Below, piece after piece: positions 14,625 through 19,358 of a stretch of DNA of 19,358 nucleotides (within the stretch, counting starts at the first letter, position 1; every line of letters starts with the position of its first letter). The stretch is from the NCBI GenBank assembly GCA_964541695.1, contig CAZIRB010000035.1, forward strand, positions 1-19,358, written 5' to 3'. The DNA is from CAZKGE01 sp964541695 (GTDB lineage: Bacteria > Bacillota > Clostridia > Christensenellales > CAG-138). The translations under genes were made by a program, and so were the position numbers. The notes beneath the pieces are model-generated. The model worked only from the letters and a program-made list of their open reading frames with translations. It searched no databases and was not told where the DNA came from.

Positions 14625-15697
14625 TCTTCCCCGTCCGGTTTTATAAAAAATCGATATTCCGTCACGTTCTCCTGCGTTCGGCCCGCGCGCACCACGGGGG
14701 CGTCAAAGCCCGGCGTATTGACCGCGTTCGGGAAATACTGCGTCTCCAGGCACAGGGCCGCACGCTTTGCATAGCATGTGGCGCCCGCCCCGACGCCGGA
14801 GAAGAAGTTCCCCGTGTAGAGCTGCAGCCCCGGGAACGTCGTCCACGTCTCCATCGCGCGGCCGGACGTCCCGACAAGCATCGCCGCGCGGCGAAGATTG
14901 CCCGGCTCGCCGCGGACAACGAAGCAATGGTCGTAGCCGCCCCCAAGCCGCAACTGCTCGTCGTGTTCGCCGATGCGCGCGCCGACGCGGGCAGGCCGCG
15001 TAAAATCGAACGGCGTGCCGGTCACGGCCCGCTTTTCGCCCGTCGGCAGCATGCCCGCGCCCACGGGACAGAACGCGTCCGCGTCCAATTGCAGCCGGTG
15101 GTCGAGCACGGAGCCGGAACAGCGCCCGTCGAGGTTGAAATAGCTATGGTTTGTCAGGGCGGCGAGCGTATCGGCCGCCGCGGTCGCGTAAAAGCCGATG
15201 CGCAGCACGTTGTCGTCCGTCAGCTCGTAGGTGACCTCGGCCGTGCACGCGCCGGGGAAGCCCTCCTCGCCGTCCGGGCTGCGATAGACGAACCGCAGCC
15301 GATCGAAAAAGAAATCCGCGTCCCAGAGAGCGCGGTCGAAGCCGGTTTCCCCGCCGTGCAGCGTGTTTTCGCCCTCGTTGCGGACAAGCTCGTACCGTTT
15401 GCCGGAGAGCGTGAACGCGCCGCCGTCGATGCGGTTGGCCGCGCGCCCGCAGGTCGCGCCCGTAAAGTTTTGGTCCAGGACATAGCCGGCGACGGAATCG
15501 TAGCCGAGCACGACGTCGTCGAGCTTCCCGGCCGCGTCCGGCATCAAAATCGACACGACGCGCGCGCCGTAGTCCGTAACCGATACGGACGCGCCGGACG
15601 CGTTCCCGAGCGCGTAGAGCACGGGGTCGCGCGGCGCGGGCCGCGTGGTCCGGGGAATATCCGCGGCCGAGCCGAACGGGCGGATTGTCAAAACCAT
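14615..15697 (-). CDS. galM: Aldose 1-epimerase (galactose mutarotase)
   Basis: This 360-residue protein matches the GalM family, which interconverts alpha and beta anomers of galactose or glucose. Family features are NRIDGGAFTLSGKRYEL, the substrate-binding ENTLHGGETGFDRALWD region (~101-117), the catalytic histidine in LTNHSYFNLDG (~171-181) and the catalytic glutamate in ALCLETQYFPNAVN near the C-terminus. Length is normal. The ATG at 15697 is preferred over an upstream in-frame start because GGGGAGGG lies ~6 nt before it and the extra N-terminal 35 residues look like non-coding GC-rich sequence. There is no obvious promoter in the 177-nt gap to rfbB (15698-15874) and nothing else recognisable there, so it is probably read from the polysaccharide operon. 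Together with galE across the repeat region it points to galactose use. Confidence 0.93.
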   Translation of the reverse strand: MVLTIRPFGSAADIPRTTRPAPRDPVLYALGNASGASVSVTDYGARVVSILMPDAAGKLDDVVLGYDSVAGYVLDQNFTGATCGRAANRIDGGAFTLSGKRYELVRNEGENTLHGGETGFDRALWDADFFFDRLRFVYRSPDGEEGFPGACTAEVTYELTDDNVLRIGFYATAAADTLAALTNHSYFNLDGRCSGSVLDHRLQLDADAFCPVGAGMLPTGEKRAVTGTPFDFTRPARVGARIGEHDEQLRLGGGYDHCFVVRGEPGNLRRAAMLVGTSGRAMETWTTFPGLQLYTGNFFSGVGAGATCYAKRAALCLETQYFPNAVNTPGFDAPVVRAGRTQENVTEYRFFIKPDGEEWG

Positions 15698-15874
15698 AGC
15701 TTGCCCTCCCCTTCCCGCCGGACTAAAAAACAGCGGCCCTGGGCCCAAAGGACGCCCGCAGCCATCGCGGACCGTTCCGGGGGCCTGCCGGCCGCCGCGC
15801 ATACATCATGACATACCCGGCGGCGAAAAACGCAGCGCCGCAACCGAAACGCGGCCGAACCGCCGCTTACGCCG

Positions 15875-16924
15875 CTACTGCCGGTACATCTCCTCGTAAT
15901 ACGTCAGGTACGCGCCGGAGAGGATGCGCTCCGTCCACGCTCTATTGTCCAGATACCACCGGATCGTCTCGGCCATGCCGTCCTCAAACGTATACGCGGG
16001 CGACCAGCCGAGCTCCGTCGTGATCTTCGCGTTGTCGATGGCATACCGGCGGTCGTGGCCCGGGCGGTCCTTGACGAACGCGATGAGCGACTCGTCGCGG
16101 CCGAGCGTCCTGAGGATCAGCTTGACGATCTCGATGTTCGCGCGCTCGTTGTTGCCGCCGATGTTGTAGACCTCGCCCGCTTTGCCCTGCGTCAGCACCG
16201 TGAATATCGCCGCGCAGTGGTCAAACACGTGCAGCCAGTCGCGGACCTGCATGCCGTCGCCGTACACGGGCAGGGGCTTGCCGGCAAGGCAGTTGCAGAT
16301 CATGAGCGGGATCAGTTTCTCCGGGAACTGGTACGGGCCGTAGTTGTTCGAGCAGCGCGTGATGTTGACCGGCAGGCCGAACGTCTCGTGGTACGCGCGC
16401 GCGATCATGTCCGCGGACGCCTTGGCGGCCGAGTACGGGCTGTTCGGCGAGAGCGGCGTGCGTTCGGTGAACTTCCCCTCCGGCCCGAGCGCGCCGTAGA
16501 CCTCGTCGGTCGAGACCTGCAAGAACTTCACGTCCGCGCGGTACGCGCGCGAATACTTGTCGTCCGGGTCGAGCTTCCAGTGCTTCTTGGCCGTGTCGAG
16601 CAGCACGGACGTGCCGAGTATGTTCGTGGTCAAAAACACCTCGGGGTCGACGATGCTGCGGTCGACGTGGCTCTCCGCGGCGAAGTTGACCACGTGCGTG
16701 ATATCGTACTCGGCGAATATCCGTTCCATCGCGGCGCGGTCGCGGATATCCGCGCGGATGAAACGGTAGCGGTCGCATTCTTCGACGCCGGTCAGATTGT
16801 CGAGGTTGCCCGCGTAGGTCAGAAGGTCGACGTTGATCACGGCCGCGTCCGGGTGCTTTTCGCGCAAAAAGCGCACGAAGTTACTGCCGATAAAGCCCGC
16901 GCCGCCGGTCACCAGAATCTGCAT
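15875..16924 (-). CDS. rfbB: dTDP-glucose 4,6-dehydratase
   Basis: This 349-residue extended SDR enzyme converts dTDP-glucose to dTDP-4-keto-6-deoxyglucose. It has NAD-binding GGAGFIGSNF (7-16), the family-specific STDEVYGALG (138-147; T139, D140, E141 catalytic) and SPYSAAKASAD (162-172; Y164, K168). Further RfbB landmarks are NNYGPYQFPEKLIP and GMQVRDWLHVFDHC. Length is typical. GGAGGG lies 8 nt before the ATG, inside the end of rfbA (the two genes are 1 nt apart). The last two enzymes of dTDP-rhamnose synthesis (rfbC, rfbD) do not follow, so the keto sugar either feeds another deoxysugar or those genes are elsewhere. Confidence 0.96.
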   Translation of the reverse strand: MQILVTGGAGFIGSNFVRFLREKHPDAAVINVDLLTYAGNLDNLTGVEECDRYRFIRADIRDRAAMERIFAEYDITHVVNFAAESHVDRSIVDPEVFLTTNILGTSVLLDTAKKHWKLDPDDKYSRAYRADVKFLQVSTDEVYGALGPEGKFTERTPLSPNSPYSAAKASADMIARAYHETFGLPVNITRCSNNYGPYQFPEKLIPLMICNCLAGKPLPVYGDGMQVRDWLHVFDHCAAIFTVLTQGKAGEVYNIGGNNERANIEIVKLILRTLGRDESLIAFVKDRPGHDRRYAIDNAKITTELGWSPAYTFEDGMAETIRWYLDNRAWTERILSGAYLTYYEEMYRQ

Positions 16925-16925
16925 G

Positions 16926-17795
16926 CTATTTTCCCTCCGAAAGCTGAATCAGGTACTGGCCGTACTCCGTCATGCGCAATTCATGCCCGAGCGCAAAAAG
17001 CTGCTCCGTGCTGATAAAGCCCCGGCGCCACGCGATCTCCTCGATGCAAGAGATATAGAAGCCTTGGCGGGACTGCACGGCCTCGACGTACTCCGCGGCC
17101 TTGAGCATGCCCTCGGGCGAGCCGGTGTCGAGCCATGCCATGCCGCGGCCGAGCAGCTCGACGTGCAGCTCCCCGAGCGCGAGATAGGCGTTGTTGACGG
17201 ACGTGATCTCGATCTCGCCGCGCGCGCTGGGCACGACCTGTTTGGCGATGCCGATCGCGCGGTTGTCGTAGAAGTACAGCCCCGGCACCGCATAGTTGGA
17301 CTTGGGCGCTTTCGGTTTTTCCTCGATGGACAGCACGCGCCGGTTCTCGTCAAACTCGACGACGCCGAACTCGCGCGCGTCCTTGACCGGATAGCCGAAT
17401 ATCGTGGCGCCCCGCGTCCGCTCGCACGCGCTCTTTAATGTGCCGCTGAGCGACTGGCCGTAAAACACGTTGTCGCCGAGGATTAAACAGACGTTGTCCG
17501 CGCCGATAAACTCCTCGCCGAGTATGAACGCGTCGGCAAGCCCGCGGGGGCTTGTCTGCACGACGTACGAAAACGACATGCCGAGCTTCTCGCCGCCGCC
17601 GAGCAGCTTTTGGTACACGGGCGTGTCGTCCGGTGTGGAGATGATCAGCACCTCGCGGATGCCCGCGAGCATGAGCACCGAGAGCGGATAGTAGATGAGC
17701 GGTTTGTCGTAGATGGGCAGAAGCTGCTTGGAGACCGCCTTCGTCATCGGGTACAGCCGCGTGCCGCGGCCGCCCGCCAGGATGATGCCCTTCAA
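16926..17795 (-). CDS. rfbA: Glucose-1-phosphate thymidylyltransferase
   Basis: This 289-residue enzyme makes dTDP-glucose from dTTP and glucose-1-phosphate. It carries the signature MKGIILAGGRGTRLYPMTKA (1-20), PIYDKPLIYYPLSVLMLAG, the metal-binding GDNVFYG, the EEKPKAPKSNYAVPGLYFYD stretch and WLDTGSPEGMLKA. Length is exactly that expected for RmlA. The start codon is TTG at 17795, chosen because it precedes the conserved KGIILAGG strand, has GGAGG 8 nt upstream, and overlaps the TGA of the preceding gene (TTGA, 17792-17795). It supplies RfbB, encoded 1 nt downstream. Confidence 0.95.
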   Translation of the reverse strand: MKGIILAGGRGTRLYPMTKAVSKQLLPIYDKPLIYYPLSVLMLAGIREVLIISTPDDTPVYQKLLGGGEKLGMSFSYVVQTSPRGLADAFILGEEFIGADNVCLILGDNVFYGQSLSGTLKSACERTRGATIFGYPVKDAREFGVVEFDENRRVLSIEEKPKAPKSNYAVPGLYFYDNRAIGIAKQVVPSARGEIEITSVNNAYLALGELHVELLGRGMAWLDTGSPEGMLKAAEYVEAVQSRQGFYISCIEEIAWRRGFISTEQLFALGHELRMTEYGQYLIQLSEGK

Positions 17796-19195
17796 GTCCC
17801 GTTCCTCCCGTTCCTGTTTTTGTCGATGTCCGACACGCTGTTTGTCACAAAGCCCTCCGTGCTCTCCGGCAAAAACAGGACCTTGAGCGTCATAAACAAC
17901 AGCTGCAGGTCCTTTACCAGCGAGCAGTTCTCGATGTAGAGCAGGTCCATCTTGAGCTTGTCCTCGTAGGACGTGTTATACTTGCCGAATATCTGCGCGT
18001 AGCCCGTCAGACCAGCCTTGACCTTCATGCGGTACCGGAACTCCGGCATCAGCTCGCAGTAGTAGTCGACGTTCTCGATGCGCTCGGCCCGCGGGCCGAC
18101 GAGCGACATGTCGCCGGCGAGCACGTTGAAGAACTGCGGCAGCTCGTCGATGCGCGTCTTGCGGATGAACCGGCCGATCGGCGTGATGCGCGCGTCGTTT
18201 TCGACGGTGAGGCGCGCGCCGTCCTTCTCCGCGTCGACGATCATGCTGCGGAACTTGACGAGCGTGAACTGCTTGAGGTTTCTCGTGTAGCGCACCTGGC
18301 GAAACAGCGCCGGGCCGCCGTCGTAGGTCTTGATCGCGAGCGCGACGGCGAGCATGATGGGGCTCGCCACGATCAGGCCCAGCAGCGAGATTGCGATGTC
18401 CATAAAGCGCTTGATGACGAGCTGCTCGACCGAAAACGTGCGGTTTTTACACAGGTAGAGGATCGAGTCGCCGATGAACGTCTCGTGCGCGTTGTGCAGA
18501 ATGATGTCCTGCACCGACGGCATGAAGAACAATCTCTTGTTGTGATCGAAGCAGTGCTCGGTCAGGTCGAGCCGCAGGTCGTTATCGACGCTGCCGAGTA
18601 TCACCGTCGAGTACGGCTCGATGCGCCCGAGAAGCCGCTCGAACCCCGCGTCCTCGTCGCAGATCTCGCAGATGCGGTAGCGCTTGGAGAGGTTGTGGAA
18701 CTTCTCGATCGTCTCGAGCTCGCGCCGTCCCACCGAGCAGATCACGATGCAGTCGCGCGCGGGATGCACGATAAAGTACAGCCGGTCGGCGCCCAGGTAC
18801 AGCAAAAAGCCCATGCCCCACTGGGCCAGCATCGTGACAAACAGCGGCATGACGGGCAAAAGCTTCTTGGCCGTCAGCGACAGCACGAAGTACATGATAA
18901 AGTTCGTCATAAACGTCGCGAGCAGGAAACCGAATATGACCTCGCGGTAGCGGTACACGCCGATGCGGAAGCACTGGTATGTCGACGCGAACGCGAAGAA
19001 TATCGTCATGTACAGAAACTCGAATACGACGAAGCCTTTAAAGTAGAAGTCCGTCTCCGGATAGTAATTGAGCACAAGGTATAAAAACGCCCCCGCGACG
19101 GAGGCCGCGATGACGGCCTTGCACAGGAACATGATCGACGAGCGCAGTCTTTTGGGCGATATATATTCCAAGTCAGCGTCTTCCCCGCACAGCAA
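17792..19195 (-). CDS. Polyprenyl-phosphate sugar-1-phosphate transferase (exopolysaccharide initiating)
   Basis: This protein of up to 467 residues starts lipid-linked glycan assembly by moving a sugar-1-phosphate from an NDP-sugar to undecaprenyl phosphate. The N-terminal ~140 residues hold four hydrophobic segments. A middle soluble Rossmann-like domain (~145-245) follows, then a re-entrant hydrophobic helix (RFMDIAISLLGLIVASPIML, ~264-283). The catalytic bacterial-transferase domain has LVKFRSMIVDAEKDG, RKTRIDELPQFFNVLAGDMS, VGPRAE and KAGLTGYAQIFGKY. This is the WbaP/CapM-like layout. The start is uncertain: TTG at 19195 gives the longest form but lacks a clear ribosome-binding site; a TTG at 19171 (GGGGAAG 8 nt upstream) and an ATG at 19132 are alternatives. 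It is the first gene of the operon behind a strong promoter and overlaps rfbA by 4 nt. Confidence 0.92.
   Translation of the reverse strand: MLCGEDADLEYISPKRLRSSIMFLCKAVIAASVAGAFLYLVLNYYPETDFYFKGFVVFEFLYMTIFFAFASTYQCFRIGVYRYREVIFGFLLATFMTNFIMYFVLSLTAKKLLPVMPLFVTMLAQWGMGFLLYLGADRLYFIVHPARDCIVICSVGRRELETIEKFHNLSKRYRICEICDEDAGFERLLGRIEPYSTVILGSVDNDLRLDLTEHCFDHNKRLFFMPSVQDIILHNAHETFIGDSILYLCKNRTFSVEQLVIKRFMDIAISLLGLIVASPIMLAVALAIKTYDGGPALFRQVRYTRNLKQFTLVKFRSMIVDAEKDGARLTVENDARITPIGRFIRKTRIDELPQFFNVLAGDMSLVGPRAERIENVDYYCELMPEFRYRMKVKAGLTGYAQIFGKYNTSYEDKLKMDLLYIENCSLVKDLQLLFMTLKVLFLPESTEGFVTNSVSDIDKNRNGRNGT
17804..17808 (-). promoter_or_regulatory. rfbA: Ribosome-binding site that fixes the TTG start of rfbA
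   Basis: GGAGG on the minus strand lies 8 nt upstream of the TTG at 17795 and within the last codons of the sugar transferase gene. No ATG or GTG lies between, so the TTG start is well supported. Confidence 0.8.
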
Positions 19196-19245
19196 GCGAT
19201 TTTGCCGGTCCCGGCGCGCAAAAACCGCGCCAAAATAGCCTTTTT

Positions 19246-19274
19246 ATTGTATCATGCACCATTTTCGTTGTCAA
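19246..19274 (-). promoter_or_regulatory. Near-consensus promoter of the polysaccharide operon
   Basis: On the minus strand TTGACA (19274 to 19269), a 17-bp spacer and TACAAT (19251 to 19246) preceded by TGA give a perfect -35 and an extended -10. Transcription would begin near 19239. The short leader contains GGCGCG and CGCGCC arms around GTTTTTG, a small hairpin. I see nothing recognisable in 19275-19358. Confidence 0.85.
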
Positions 19275-19358
19275 ACCGCGCAGAACGGGAACGGGCGGCA
19301 TAACCGGCAATATATGGCTGCAATAAGAAGGGGAACGAAGGGTGCCCGGAGCCGATCC

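Noticed and set aside
15698..15874. A promoter or terminator between rfbB and galM
   Set aside because: T-runs and GC-rich blocks exist, but no stem pairs cleanly next to a T-tract and no hexamer pair at 16-18 bp was found.

Overview
The window looks like a contig from a high-GC, Gram-positive, strictly anaerobic Clostridia-type fermenter, most likely an uncultured gut Firmicute. This is inferred from strong Shine-Dalgarno sites, sigma-A type promoters, intrinsic terminators and an NAD(H)-linked trimeric [FeFe]-hydrogenase. It is a draft assembly: a run of exactly 100 Ns lies at 12337-12436 inside a repeat array.

Region 1 (1-1245): the 3' part of a large serine recombinase, the edge of an integrative element whose body lies to the left. 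It converges on the hydrogenase operon and shares a two-way terminator with it (1104-1139).

Region 2 (9709 down to 1246, minus strand): a ten-gene hydrogenase operon behind an extended -10 promoter. Four genes encode subunits of an HydABC/Hnd-type, probably electron-bifurcating, hydrogenase: a NuoE-like subunit (hydC), an HndB-like ferredoxin, a NuoF-like subunit (hydB) and the catalytic hydA. Between hydC and hndB sit six probable signalling genes: DRTGG protein 1, an RsbW-like ATPase, a HydS-type [FeFe]-hydrogenase homologue, DRTGG protein 2, a PHP-domain protein and a second GHKL ATPase. Four of the five junctions in this block are 4-base ATGA overlaps. This block is the best candidate for a poorly described system: an H2- or redox-sensing hydrogenase without PAS or kinase domains, co-encoded with free-standing ATPases and small ligand-binding domains.

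Region 3 (9878-12763, plus strand): galE and an unassigned sugar nucleotidyltransferase behind a perfect-consensus promoter. They are followed by an array of about 246-bp hairpin-rich repeats and a strong terminator.

Region 4 (12764-13950, plus strand): a leader with an inverted repeat, then a membrane-anchored protein with two SH3-like domains and a Pro/Thr linker.

Region 5 (19274 down to 13908, minus strand): a probable five-gene surface-polysaccharide and sugar operon: polyprenyl-phosphate sugar transferase, rfbA, rfbB, galM and a HAD phosphatase or phosphoglucomutase. It starts at a near-consensus promoter and ends at a terminator shared with region 4. RfbA and RfbB make dTDP-4-keto-6-deoxyglucose. 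GalE, GalM and the nucleotidyltransferase supply and interconvert hexoses and UDP-hexoses. The lipid-linked transferase would start a glycan repeat unit. rfbC and rfbD are not present in the window.
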